The translations under genes and the position numbers were made by a program. Positions 11,571 to 23,116 of a DNA stretch of 64,000 nt are shown in pieces. The stretch's first letter is position 1, and each line of letters starts with the position of its first letter. A model generated the notes under the pieces. That model was not told the DNA's origin. It searched no databases and saw only the letters and a program-made list of their open reading frames with translations. This DNA is from Orientallactaga sibirica (lineage: Eukaryota; Chordata; Mammalia; Rodentia; Dipodidae), in assembly GCA_036365145.1 (NCBI GenBank), contig JAEOAD010000029.1, positions 24,669,001 to 24,733,000 on the forward strand, written 5' to 3'.

Positions 11571-12161
11571 CTAGCATTATATACTTCCACTCAAGCTCTC
11601 TCTTTATAAACTTTATATTTTAATTGTCTAACAAATACATGTTTTTATTTGGTTTATTCATAATATTTTTAATTTTTACTAAACCACTTTCTACCTGCTT
11701 TTCTCATCCACCCCCTTTTCTGACACAAATTATACATTTCCATATTTAATAAGATATTGTATAACCTGTAGTCAAGAATTATAGTCAAACAACATGAATG
11801 AATAATAATATAAGCTCTACTCATTCTATAAATGTGATGGTAATTGCTTTAAGTTATTTTTGTTAGTTTTATGTTATATATAATTAGATACAAACTACAA
11901 TGTATCCTGTGTACAATATAACATCATATTATTATGACAGACTCTTGTATAAGTGCTCCTTAAAATTAATTGTTGTTTGTTCTTTATAGAAGTCATAATA
12001 TTTTGTTTACTATCCTTCATAAACCTTAAAAAAGAAAGCAGAATAAGTTCTATAATAGAGCTAAGAAAGTTTATGAAGTGAAACAATTACAATTACAGTT
12101 ATATAGATTTACAGAGTAATGAGACATTTTTAATCAAATAATAAAATTTTTGATTAAAAAT
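11571..12161. other. Unassigned AT-rich sequence
   Basis: Nothing recognised. Confidence 0.45.
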
Positions 12162-12171
12162 AGAGAACATC

Positions 12172-12339
12172 GCCGGGCGTAGTGGCGCACGCCTTTAATC
12201 CCAGCACTCGGGAGGCAGAGGTAGGAGGATCCCCGAGAATTCAAGGCCACCCTGAGACTACATAGTTAATTCCAGGTCAGCCTGGGACCAGAGTGAGACC
12301 CTACCTTGCAAAACCAAAAAAAAAACAAAAACAAAAAAG
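12172..12339 (+). mobile_element. B1-type SINE, copy 1 of a serial pair
   Basis: A full-length head (gccgggcgtagtggcgcacg) with the 7SL-type A box, a body and an A-rich tail. It is preceded by AGAGAACATC at 12162-12171 and followed by the same 10 bp at 12340-12349. Confidence 0.95.
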
Positions 12340-12351
12340 AGAGAACATCAA

Positions 12352-12527
12352 GAGCCAGGCGTGGTGGTGCACACCTTTAATCCCAGCACTGGGGAGGCAG
12401 AGGTAGGAAGATCACTGTGAGTTCAAGGCCACCCTGAGACTACATAGTTAATTCCAGGTCAGCCTGGGCTAGAGTGAGACCCTACCTCGAAAACAAAAAA
12501 AAAAAAACAACAACAAAAAAAAAAAAT
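12352..12527 (+). mobile_element. B1-type SINE, copy 2 of a serial pair
   Basis: Starts gccaggcgtggtggtgcaca and ends in an interrupted A/C-rich tail. The flanking AGAGAACATCAA at 12340-12351 and 12528-12539 shows it used the same target word as the first copy, in the same orientation. The different head and tail sequences show an independent insertion, not a duplication of copy 1. Confidence 0.95.
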
Positions 12528-12539
12528 AGAGAACATCAA

Positions 12540-13671
12540 AATTGTTACCTTTAAAAATATGACCAATTGGTTGTATCTTCATTTTGTTATAAATGATCCT
12601 CCTTACAAAATATGACAATATATTTTCAAGTACAAATAATTTTAAAATAATAAGAATAGTAGTCTCTAGTATCCAAGTCTAATATGTATTTGCAAAATAA
12701 ATCATTTACATTGAAGAAAAAAATCCTCCTCTTTCTGTGTGAACCACATATCTTACATTTTAAATATAAACTCCAGAAGCAATTAACAGTGGCACCTCTT
12801 GCTCTGTAGCTTTGAAGTGGAAAATTAGAATATGGCTAGAGGCTCTGAGCTACATAACGGCATTTTTAATGCTCCATCTTGAACTATAGATCCTTAGGCA
12901 AGCAGAATAAATGTGCTATTTGGGTACTCCAGCCTACTTCTAGGAAGATGACTGAATAATCATTTCAGGGAAAATGCCGAAGTGTTTTCCCAGCAGATAC
13001 TGGTAAGCTCAAAGCACAGCTACAAATACAAATGCTTTGTCTCTTCCAACTATGACTTTAGCCCTGAGGTTGAATTTATGTTCTTCTTTGAATTCTCTTT
13101 GCAAACTGAGATTTAATATTTAAAGACTGGCTCATGTTTCTATGAAACCTGTAGATAGCACATAACATAACCAATAAAAGGGAACAACATGCTAACACCT
13201 ATACACGTTAAAATGTTTGCATTGGAAGACTGCAATGAAGTTTTTGGTACTGATAATTGAAATGACTCCTAGAACAGCTCATATATGTCTCAGTTGAGTG
13301 CCTAAACAGAGAAAATGAAGTGGTACATAAATAAAACATGCTCATCACTGGTTATTGTGAAGCGTGATATGCTAATCTAAAGCAATCCAACAGTGATAAG
13401 GTCAGAGCCAGATAGCTTCATTGGTGATGTTTAGCAAACAGCCAAAGAAGAATGAGAATGACCAGCCTTTAAGCTCTTGAAAAACGTCCAACCTGCTAAA
13501 GCCAGGCACAAGCCAAAGGAAAAAAGAAAACTGCAGATCAAATAATTTGATGAGTACAAATTCTGTGCAAATTGTATCAAAAATTTAAAGCACTTTTTTA
13601 AGGAGGAAAATTGCTTTATTTTCTGCAGATATATCAGTGATTTATTGTTTACTGTTGGGTAATGTTTTAAA
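12540..13671. other. Unassigned sequence
   Basis: No recognised repeat or exon; AT-rich. Confidence 0.45.
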
Positions 13672-13674
13672 GAT

Positions 13675-13717
<43 letters not shown>

Positions 13718-13905
13718 TTATTTACTTACTTACTTAAGAGAGTCAGAAAGAGAGAGACAGACAGACAGACAGAGAGAATGGGTGTGCCAGGGCCTCCAGC
13801 CACTGCAAATGAACATCAGTCACATGCGCCACCTTGTGTATCTGACTTACGTGGGTCCTGGAGAATCGAACCTGGGTACTCTGGCTTTGCAGGCAAACCT
13901 TATCT
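13672..13905 (-). mobile_element. B2-like SINE lacking its head, with expanded (TTTA)n tail
   Basis: The reversed tail is a (TTTA)n run at about 13675-13720 followed by GA/CAGA repeats. The body (gtgccagggcctccagccac, gaatcgaacctgggtactctgg) is clear, but the sequence stops at caggcaaacct. The complement of the A-box head (ccatctctccagccc) is missing, so the copy has lost half its pol III promoter. Confidence 0.88.
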
Positions 13906-14766
13906 GTATTTTTTTCCCACTTCTGGATAAACACATGAGGTTGAATAGATTGCACACAAAAAAGTGGCTTCTTGTACTCTTATTGATCTGAAATATCTCT
14001 AGTCTGTCAATTTGACATAAACTGGGTGGGTTCTAAGATTCCATGGGAATAACTGACTCAGCAAGGAGACAAGCTCTCTACATAATTCTAAGACAACTAA
14101 CAGAAGAGAGACAGAGCCAGGCAGACTGAAAGGGAGGTGTTAGGTTAGTTTGCCACCTTGCTGAGTGATGCAGCCAGTAAAAGCACATAGGAAAAGGTAG
14201 GTCAGGAAAGTGCACATGCCTGAGGTGGTCTGCTTTAAGAAGGGGATGTTATTAAAGGAAGGAAAAGTGGAGATAAACCCATTTGTTAGGGAAAGTAGCT
14301 AAAGCTAAAGATTGACAGAACAGACTCTGTGTTTGATCTGTTATAATTGATACTAAGAGCCACTGAACAAGTTTCTTTTGTTTCCCTGTGATGGAGACCT
14401 AATTTACTTTTAAATGGATTCCTGCCTAAATAGTATGCTTTATTAATATTGTTATTCTAATGAAATTTTCATGATAGTTCCTACCACTCCTGAAAGTTTC
14501 CTCTGACACAGAATAGAATAATAAATACTGCATTTCGTGTGTACAATCTTTCATTTCATTTAGCATGTTTTGTAAAGCACTTTTTATAGACATATAAAAG
14601 CTTAAAATTTATGTGAAAGTATAAATTTGTCCAAATTGCCAAGGCAACCTTGAAAAAGAAGAAAAGAACTTCACACTTTCTTTACACTTTGTGTTTTTAT
14701 AAATATATTGTTAAAAAAAAAAGTATAACCAAAACAATATGAAACTGGAATAAATACGCATAGCTC
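13906..14766. other. Mostly unassigned; possible old repeat at 14000-14380
   Basis: gtctgtcaatttgacataaa followed by a moderately GC-richer stretch resembles the start of rodent dispersed LTR-like repeats, but no boundaries or TSD could be fixed. Confidence 0.3.
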
Positions 14767-15085
14767 AGGGCTGGAGAGATTGCTTAATGGTTAAGTGTGC
14801 TCATTGACAAGCATGAGCTCCTGAGCCTGAGGGAGCCTGAGACCACCCAAGTTCAAATGTCCATAACTTATGTGAATAAGTGGTTGTAGTCATGCATGTC
14901 TATAAACCCAGTCCTGTGGGAAACAGACAGGAGGATCACTGGAGTTTATAAACTTCAAGCTAAAGAATTAGTAAGAACAAAGAAAAACAGACAGCTGAGT
15001 GATGGGGAGGGCACCTAATTTCCTCCACAACCTCAGAACATACACTTGAGTATGCCACAAACACATCACACTGTACATACTAATA
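14767..15085 (+). mobile_element. B4/B3-like composite SINE
   Basis: The head gggctggagagattgcttaa with an A box is followed by a degraded B box (ccaagttcaaatgtcc) and then a B1-like stretch (aacccagtcctgtgggaaac, gacaggaggatcactgg). A tRNA-like head fused to a B1-like body is the hallmark of the B4 class. It ends in an A/C-rich tail. Confidence 0.62.
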
Positions 15086-15097
15086 AAAGCAAAAGAA

Positions 15098-16520
15098 GAG
15101 TGGTCCAATGGAACAGAATGGAGTCCTCTAATAAACCTTTGTATACACCATCAACTCATCTTTAATAAAAATGAAATTGTCTTTTCTACAACTGATAATG
15201 GGAAAATTGAATGCCCATATTTATATAAAAGTAAAAGTGGACATATGTCAACTAAAAATAAAAATAAACCAACAATGAGATTGCAAAAACTGACAAAAAT
15301 TAACAAGAAACAAAGCTGAAAAGATGGCTCAACAGCTAAAAGAGCTTGCTTGCAAAGCTTGCTGTTTGATGTCCCAGTACCCACTTAAAACCAGATGCAC
15401 AAAGTGGTACATCCATCTGGAGCTCATTTGCAGTGTGGCAAGAGCCCTGGTATACCCATACACTATCTCTCTTTCTTTTCCTTCCCTTCCTCATTAATTA
15501 ATTAATTAAAAAATTAATTAATTAGCATGTTTTAAAATTATAACAACTTCTGGACATAGATCTTAGTAGTAATGTTTTTGTATAATGGAACAAATGTGCA
15601 CACAATACAGGCAATTTGCCTATAGAGTTTACATCAAATCTCAAAATTTCTTCATGTTGTAGATACTGTAAAACATAGATATAAGTGGAAAAATGATATT
15701 ATCAAACCATATAGCCAATAAGGACCTACTGTGGACAAAATGTAAGAAGAATTGATTTCAATACAAAGATTCAAATGATTAAAATGAGATAGAAACAAAT
15801 AGGTACTTTTCAAAGGAAGGACTTATGGGCATTTGAGAAAGTACTTAGCATCTTTGTTAATGAAATGCATATCAAAACCACAATGGGCTCTAACTTGACA
15901 CCCGTTAGAACTGCTTCTATAAAAAGGACATTTTTCAATCCTTATGAGTATGCAAATTAAAAAGTCACTATGAAAAATCAGCAGACTTTCATCAAAAATA
16001 TGAGAACATGTTATGGTTATACAAAATTTAAGTATATATCCAAAGGCATTGAAAACTGAGTTTCAAAGAGGCATCTGAACTTCTATATTCATTGCAGAAT
16101 AAGTCACATGAGCCTAAATATGAATACAATGAAATAACCTTTATTGTAAATATAGTAAAAACATATTATATACATAATATGAGCATATGTAAAAGAACCA
16201 ACTGGTGACAGGTATGGAAACTCAGGACATGATACATGACGACATAAAGAAGAAGTGCTCCATACTGAATTTGAACAAGGGATCTAAAATAGAACAGCTA
16301 TAGCTTCCAGAAGCTAGGGAGAGTAGGAGATAATGAAATGTTGGAAATATGGACAATGATTGTTACACAAGATGACTGAAGCCTTGGAGATCTATTTTAA
16401 AGCATGGTAACAGAAGTAAAAAGTGCACTGCAGTTTTCTAAGGTGATGGATCTCAATGTTTGTCAACATACCCATGCAAATAATGATAAATGAATACAGG
16501 TGATTTCCTTATACACACAT
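15098..16520 (+). mobile_element. Ancient L1 ORF2 3' part and 3' UTR (L1M-like)
   Basis: ggtccaatggaacagaatgg near the left edge corresponds to the ORF2 segment downstream of the reverse transcriptase. aatgcatatcaaaaccacaa at about 15870 is the well-known C-terminal ORF2 block. The 3' stretch (ttccagaagctagggagagt, then aaggtgatggatctc) looks like old L1MA/L1MB 3' UTR. A B2-like SINE splits it at 15311-15530. All frames are destroyed. Confidence 0.68.
15311..15530 (+). mobile_element. B2-like SINE inserted in an ancient L1
   Basis: gctgaaaagatggctcaaca (A box) and gtttgatgtcccagtaccc (degraded B box) are followed by gatgcacaaagtggtacatc, a CT-rich stretch and an (ATTA)n tail. The tail forms a perfect AATT-type palindrome around 15494-15525. 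Confidence 0.8.
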
Positions 16521-16854
16521 ATATACATATGATAGGTAGGATGTTGAAACCATTTCATAATGTGTGAATATATAAAATATCAGGTCATCCCAGATTATGT
16601 AATATTAATATTTCAAATATATTTGAATGAAACTTTAAATAAAGAAGGAAAAATTGTCTATTAAAATGAGAACCAGCATACATGATGATGAAAACTTTGG
16701 AAGAATAAGATATCCACATCTGCTTGGACACATGTGAGTTCTTCAATAATGAGTGCATTAAACTCTTGAAAATAAAAGTGTCATAAGTTATCTTACAGAG
16801 AAGGAATTGACATTGGCTCTTTTCTTGCACTGTGTGAGACCAAACATGGAGAGA
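16521..16854. other. Unassigned sequence
   Basis: AT-rich; the antisense frame at 16585-16857 shows no recognisable content. Confidence 0.4.
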
Positions 16855-17752
16855 CATGGCCAGAATCTGGAAGAGGGTCAGTCCCCAGACAGTTAACTAG
16901 TCTAGAGCCAGAGGGTGCTAAATGAGCAACTGGGGGATAATGGCCGACATCTATCCAAACAACTTGCAGTCTAAGCTACCCAGCAGGAAACAACCTGATG
17001 TAATGCTCATACAAGTGCAGTAGTGGCACACAGGCATGGTGGGTAACCAACTGCTCTTAATTTGATTAATTCACTCAGTGGAATGGAACACATTGCTGGA
17101 ACTGGGAAATAAGTCAAAACCATGTACAAAAAATGAGCTCAGTCTCCAAGATCAAGATACCACCAAATGTGGGCTAGAAGAGAGCCTACACATATAAAAT
17201 TCCCTCCAAAATATCTATGGTCATCCCTTCTATCTAGTATTAACTTCTCTCTCTGTTGGAAAATTTGCTTATCTTTTTTAGATGGACAATGAACCTGAAG
17301 GGAGAATCTGCCGATCACACCTCACCAGGGCCCCAGCTGAAACCATAGAGTAATGCGGGGGACAGGCAAGAATACAGCATTCCTGGGGATCACGGCACCA
17401 GAAAAAGGCTGAAGGAGATAAACACAGAGAACCTCCAACTCCAACTAAGCCATATATCCAGAGTCACAGAGGCTCCCAAAACCTTATCACTGAAGCAGAA
17501 CTAAAATGACCCAAATGTGGCTCAGGGAAATTCATGGAAGAGGGGGTGGAAAGATTGTTAGAGTCACAAGTTGGGGCATTATGCACAGAGACTTGGCCTA
17601 CCCCCCCCAGGACTCTTGAAGACCCCCACAATGCATGACCCACATTCCCCTTTGATGAGGGTCCCTTTGGAAGAGGGAGGACAGGGAGGAGGAAAAGGGA
17701 GCCAACACTATGAATGTAAAATCAGAATAATATAAATAAAGTATGAGAAAAA
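16855..17752 (+). mobile_element. L1 3' UTR, 5'-truncated
   Basis: It shares ordered blocks with the reversed copies at 54006-55064 and 58420-59450 and with 56890-57314: gtaaccaactgctcttaatt, aatggaacacattgctgg, ctcaccagggccccagctg, gaggctcccaaaaccttatc and ggacagggaggaggaaaagg before an AATAAA-like A-rich end. It contains a short polyC tract near 17600. No ORF2 is attached. Confidence 0.8.
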
Positions 17753-18470
17753 ATCTCACATATATTGTGTTGTGCTGGAGTCAGATTGGGGATGTAGTTT
17801 GTTGGCAAAGCACTTGGACTTGGGGGTCACCTCATTTCATTTTAGATTCAGTTTTATGCTTAATGTAACTGCATGTTTGAAAGGAATTCTGTACGTTTAG
17901 ATAGGCCACATTTGTTTGCTACTCACCAGTAAGATTCTTGGAAATTCCTTTTGTATATAGACTGTAGTTCACTAGCTCTCTAGGCTGTTACTTTATTGTG
18001 GAGTTAGTCTATGCTTTTCACCTTGGTTGCTGTAATTCTTTCTTATTTATGAGTTAAGTGAGTTAAGAGAGCGATGAGTTACTGAAATTATTCCTTTGAA
18101 TCTAATGGAGAACATGTACAAAACTGTAAAATCATTTTTGATAAGCCATTTAAGTATTGTTTATGCTCATTTTTTCCTTTTGCTATATTTTATTTCTCTT
18201 TTCTAGTTGATTTAAAGTCTTGTCTTTCATATAATTACTTGAGTAATTAACATGGTAATGAATGCATAAAAGTGGTTAATATGTTTCTGTTGAATTGAAT
18301 TAAGAATTTCATCATGTGGATGACTGGAGTAGAAAACTGAACTAAGAAACAAATATTTTCTTCTAGTCTCTATTGCTAGTAAACATTTTATTATCAATTT
18401 TGCTTATTTTTAATATTGATATTATTTTAACTGGATTTGCCTTGAAACAATCTTGCTTGCAGAACTAGTA
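17753..18470. other. Unassigned AT-rich sequence
   Basis: No element recognised. Confidence 0.45.
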
Positions 18471-18484
18471 AAAGATACATCTAA

Positions 18485-18603
18485 GCTGGGCGTGGTGGCG
18501 CACGCCTTTAATCCCAGCACTTGGGAGGCAGAGGTAAGAGGATCAGGTAAAAGAGGTCAGCCTGGACCAGAGTGATCTTCACAAAACCAAAAAAAAAAAA
18601 AAA
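18485..18603 (+). mobile_element. Internally deleted B1-type SINE
   Basis: It opens with an intact head (gctgggcgtggtggcgcacg) and ends with an A tail, but the middle has collapsed: after gaggatca it jumps to ggtcagcctggaccagagtg. A perfect 14-bp TSD, AAAGATACATCTAA, lies at 18471-18484 and 18604-18617. The TSD shows insertion as a unit, so the deletion happened before or within the copy and did not remove flanking DNA. Confidence 0.93.
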
Positions 18604-18617
18604 AAAGATACATCTAA

Positions 18618-19999
18618 AAGAACTTATTTCATTTTAGATTTAGATAATTTATATTAATATATACAGCACATTCCCAGAAGTTTTTATTCCCATCCTTCAT
18701 GTCACTATATTTCTTTTTAAATATATCTACTCATGATGATTGAGGAAATTATTTTCACAATTACCTGTTTTGTTTGTTTCTAAGATGTCATAACAGTAAT
18801 TATCATAATTTCCTATCTATGAATCATATATATAATATCCTCACCTATTATTATAAAGATGCTAAAATAAGAAATATTTATATTTTATGAAAAAGAGAGA
18901 GGGGAGGTAGGAAAAGAGAAAGACACATTTGTTTAATTATAATTTTTCTAGGTATCAATATTTCTCCTATTTGTGATTTTTTGATTTGCATATATTTAGA
19001 AACCTAGTTTTCCTCTTAAATTCTTTGTGCTGCTTTATTTTACAGTATATTTGGGAATAAAAGGTACAGGGGATAAGTTGTTTCATTATTGTAATTGCAA
19101 AGGAATACCTGTTATGGGCATTTTATCACCCCATGGCCACACCTGAAAGTTTGGAATACCCAGCAGCATTTCAATACTCAATGATGAACAGTGTGTCAAT
19201 ATGGCATGGCCTCTATCCAAAGTGTCCACACTCACTGTATCTTCTGGAAGAGAACCGATAACTTTCTTCTGTATGGTCCTGATGGGAGGTAATGTTGAGG
19301 TACTGATATTTACTGTGGAGACATCCTATTTTGGTGTTCATTGCACATCCTTGGTATGGTCATACTGGTTGGAAGTACTCATCTCTCCCCTGGCATGGAG
19401 AAGGGATTAAGCACTTTTAATGCACTGGTAGTGCCATGCTCATTATTGGTGTTAATGACCAACTCATTACATTCATATTAGGAAGCCCTCCTGACATCTA
19501 TGCTCCAGTAAATAAGCATATATATTTGGAGATGTTCCAATTTAACCCTAGGTGTCAGGTATTCCTTGTTGCCTTAAGCTAAAAGACTAACTTAACCAGA
19601 CTACAGGACACTCATAATCTATTGTTCTAGCTATCAAGATACAACCTCAGCCAGGTCTATTTGAAAAGGTTTGTACCAGACTCTTGTCTATCTCAAGCCA
19701 CAGTGAACTGTAGATGACCCTGCAACCATTTCTACCTAGGGAAGAGAGAGGTGTATTACCCTGTTGGCCTAGCTGAGGGATGCTATGAGTGGTTACTTAG
19801 ATTGTTACAAACATCTGTGATTGGTCCAAACATTGCTTCTTGTGCTATAGATGCTGGATTCTCTGATTCACTTTTTAAATATTTTGGGGGACATGGCTCT
19901 CCTGCTTCCACTAATTCAGCAACATGTCCTGCTTCCCCTAATATAGCAACATCAAGCCAAATAAAAAACTTCTTGCCAGTACTCTTTTTTTAAAAAAAA
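18618..19999. other. Unassigned; possible unknown repeat or retrocopy at 19100-19985
   Basis: 18618-19100 is plain AT-rich DNA. From 19100 the base composition is more balanced and frames of 69 and 80 codons open at 19201-19410 and 19751-19993. Neither translation resembles a protein I recognise. An AATAAA at about 19960 close to the right edge would fit the end of a retroelement or LTR. Confidence 0.35.
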
Positions 20000-20182
20000 A
20001 TATTTTTATTTGAGAGAGGGGGAGAGAGAGAGTGAGCATGCCAGGTTCTCTACCCACTGCAAACAAACTCTAGGTGTGTGTACCACTATGTGCATCTGGC
20101 TTACATGAGAACTGGGGAATTGAACCTGGGTCCATAGACTCTGGAGCTGAACACCTTAATCGCTAAGCCTTCTTGCCAGCCC
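20000..20182 (-). mobile_element. B2-like SINE, antisense
   Basis: A GA-rich tail complement, gccaggttctctacccactg, gaattgaacctgggtccat (B box complement) and a diverged head complement (cttcttgccagccc). The flanks share ccagta, a possible short TSD. Confidence 0.82.
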
Positions 20183-21524
20183 GTCCAGTAGTCTTTTCTA
20201 CATTCAGTAGTGTGGGCTGCACTGGTGACCAGAAGAAAGCAGCTGCAGACACTGCAAGGCAGCGTCATAGGCAGCAGAGTGACAGGAGCAGTGGTTGCTG
20301 TTGGCACTTTGAGAGGCCCAATTCTAGGCAGAGGGGCTATGCAAGAGCTGAGTAAAGAGTAGAACATTCTAGAGCAGCCAGAGAAGGAAGAAATGCAGAA
20401 GTAAAAGATACAGCAGAGAGCTGAGGTTGAAGAAAGGTAAGAGGTGTGAGGAAACAGAGAAAGATCTCTGGACACCAAATGGAGTCTTTTGAAGGCAAAG
20501 ATCCCAGACCATGGTGCAAGAGCTGGAACACTGTGTGGTGTTACTGCTGAGAAATCCCGACTTCCTATGCTTACACATGAGCTGTAATACTGGCTACTGC
20601 CAAGGGCCGAGAAATTCCAGTAATTAAGCCTGAATACCAACAGAAACCAGGGGCTGAGGATTCCAATGTCCAAGGCCAACAAATAAGCTGTAACTTGTCT
20701 GGGGCTGTTATCTAATACTCCAGACCGGGTGGGGAATGTAACACTAGAGGGCGCGACATCATACTGCTCTCACTTGCTTACTGCCTTTGATCATTGGTGC
20801 CAAGCTCCAACAAAATTGACAGCTTCCAGAGACCAGCACTGAGAGAGCTTCTCCTTGCCTACTCCAAATTTCTTTCCAGCTGATTTAACAACAACCATCT
20901 CTAGCTAAAAACATGAAAATAATAACACTAGTAAGAGCAGCATAAAATGCAGATAATGACAAAAAAGAAAACAGGACTAACATTTATACTTTTTGCTTTC
21001 CATCTCTGTGAAAATGATTGGAATCTTCATAAAAGGAGATGCCATCAATATTTAATTATTTAGGAGAAAAAAATAGCATGGCAAACCTCCTGAACCTCAT
21101 GCTATTTTGCATGATTTTTATTACAGAATTTCTTTAATATGCTGATAATTAAATAAGGCACAGAATATAACAAACAATAACAAAGGGAAAAAAAGTAGGG
21201 TTTCAGTACCAATATAGACACCAGTGGGGAAATCAAATCCAGATACAAGAAGCATCTATGAGTTTAGGAAACTCCATGGATTTGCTTTGATCTTGCAATT
21301 TTAAAAATTCCATTTATCATTCTGTTTGTCCTCAGCCATTTTCCACACTTATTTTCTCTGTAGGCAACATGTTTTTGCAAATATGGTCAAATTTTTGAAT
21401 ATTTACTCTATGTTTTTACCATGCAGACCAACCCCAGACACTCCACCTGGTGAATTGCCTAATTTTATCAAAATGTGGGTTGATCTGTATCAACCCCCAA
21501 AACATCTACCTATTTAAAAAACTT
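20183..21524. other. Unassigned; balanced-composition block then AT-rich DNA
   Basis: 20183-20890 is less AT-rich than its surroundings and contains a long antisense open frame (20101-20682) with no recognisable protein similarity; part of that frame lies in the SINE. It may be an unrecognised LTR-class element. 20890-21524 is AT-rich with nothing recognised. Confidence 0.35.
20742..20754 (+). promoter_or_regulatory. CTCF-like core motif
   Basis: CACTAGAGGGCGC matches the vertebrate CTCF core (CCACTAGAGGGCGC-like) except for the first base of the longer form. Occupancy cannot be judged from sequence. It stands outside any recognised SINE, in a GC-richer block. Confidence 0.55.
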
Positions 21525-21534
21525 AAAAATTCAG

Positions 21535-22061
21535 GAGACTGATAAGATGGCTGCATAGGAGCCACGCCAAACCAGCCCAGGGAGGGATTTAAGCAAAACC
21601 ACAGCAAAATACACTGTTTTTCTCAAAAGTGCATGAGTATAGGTTTTTCTTAGACACAGCGGAGAAGCAGGAGAGACCAAGATCCACCAGAAAGGAGGAA
21701 AATGGCCAGAATCCTACTAAGAAGCTTGTAGCCCCAATTCTCCTTAGGGATTTTGGTTTTATAAGACTATTTGTTTTAATCCACACACTTGTGTACTCTG
21801 TGCTGATTTTTATTGACTGTGTATATTGGTCAGCTGAAGTTTAGAATTTGCAGTAAATTGGTCCATCCAGTCCACTAGTATACTTGTTTAGAAAGCAAAC
21901 TCAACACCTAGGATTACTTCTATGGTTGGATTGGGATACAAGAGGTACACTTGGCACCTTAAGCTCATATCCTGAAAGTATATGAGATGTGCATCACCAC
22001 ATCTAAGAACACTGGAGATAAATAGAAAACCCAAGCATCAAATCAATTCAGGATTCAAAAG
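21535..22061 (+). promoter_or_regulatory. L1 5' UTR (sense promoter region)
   Basis: This lies between the left TSD and the first ORF1-like codons and should hold the internal RNA polymerase II promoter of the element. The frame at 21629-21844 inside it is open but has no ORF1 similarity that I can see. Confidence 0.6.
21544..21554 (+). promoter_or_regulatory. YY1-like motif at the L1 5' end
   Basis: AAGATGGCTGC lies 9 bases into the element. In human L1 a YY1 site of the same core (AAGATGGC) near position 13-21 fixes the transcription start. Matching core and matching place support the call that the 5' end is intact. Confidence 0.7.
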
Positions 22062-23048
22062 TTGCTACATTATAATACAAGAAACACAAAGAATCAAGAC
22101 AATGCAATGCCACCAAAAATTATAAATCCATCAGAAATGATCACCAATGAGACTGTTTTAGATGAAATACATGACAAAGATTTCAAAAGAATGATTCTAT
22201 CTATACTCAAAGAAATGAAAGGATTCAAAGAAGAAAAGAAACTCCTAAAAGAGAACACAGGAAACAATTTTAATGAAACAAAAAGGTTATTGCAGGACAT
22301 GAGTAAGGAAATAGAAATACTGAAGAAAAACCAGGCTGAAATCCTAACACTGAAGAAAACAGCCAAATCAAAAACTCTGTGGAAAGTCTCACCCGTAGAA
22401 TGGATCAAGGAGAGAACATAATATCTAAACTAGAACAGCAGGTGGCAAACCTAATATAGTCCAACAAAGAGAAAGACAAGTTAATAGAAAGGTATGAATG
22501 GGAATTCCAAGATATCCAGGACACTATGAAGAGATAAACATATGAATTCACAATATAGTAGAAGGAGAAGAATTTCAATCCAGATGATTAGCAGGCATTT
22601 TCAACAAAATCATAGAAGAAACATTTCCCCAAGAAGCTTTTAGAACACCAAACAGACAAAACCTGGAAAGTTCCTCTCCTCACCATGTTATAATTAAAGT
22701 ACTAAACATGCAAACCAAAGAAAATTTATTGAAAGCAGTTAGGGAGAAAAAGCAAGTGACCTAAAAGGCAAGCCCATCAGGATCACAGCAGATTACTCAA
22801 CACAAACTTTAAAAGACAGAAGGGCTTGGAATGATGTATTCCAAGTTCTGAAAGATAAAAACTGTCAACCAAGATTACTTTACCCTGCAAAGCTATCTAT
22901 CCAAACTGATGGAGAAATAAGGACATTCCACAACAAAAACAGGTTAAAGGAATTTATGGCAACTAAACCAGCTCTACAGAAAATACTTGAAGAAATCCTT
23001 CATGCTGAAGAGAAAACAACACAAACAGGAGGAAATGGGGAAAAATAA
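22062..23048 (+). pseudogene. L1 ORF1 pseudogene
   Basis: ORF1 encodes the trimeric RNA-binding chaperone of the L1 ribonucleoprotein. The first open part (22062-22421, 119 codons) is a Lys/Glu/Leu-rich coiled coil (for example EKKLLKENTGNNFNETKRLL). A stop follows at about 22420. The RNA-recognition domain appears near 22640-22760 (RTPNRQNLESSSPHHVIIKV), and the C-terminal domain near 22790-23030 is readable only in shifted frames. Several stops and at least one frameshift disable it. Start and end are inferred from the L1 layout. Confidence 0.85.
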
Positions 23049-23116
23049 ACCATACTCAAATAACAGTTTTAAAAAGTGACTAAAGGGAAAACAGGAACCA
23101 CTACAAAACAAGAAGA

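Noticed and set aside
19201..19410. Possible processed pseudogene of a cellular gene
   Set aside because: No frame gave a recognisable protein and no poly(A) or TSD could be tied to it; reported only as unassigned sequence.
20101..20682. 193-codon antisense open frame, the longest in the window
   Set aside because: It starts in unassigned DNA and runs into a B2-like SINE, and the translation is low-complexity Ser/Leu/Phe-rich with no recognisable domain. Treated as a chance frame.
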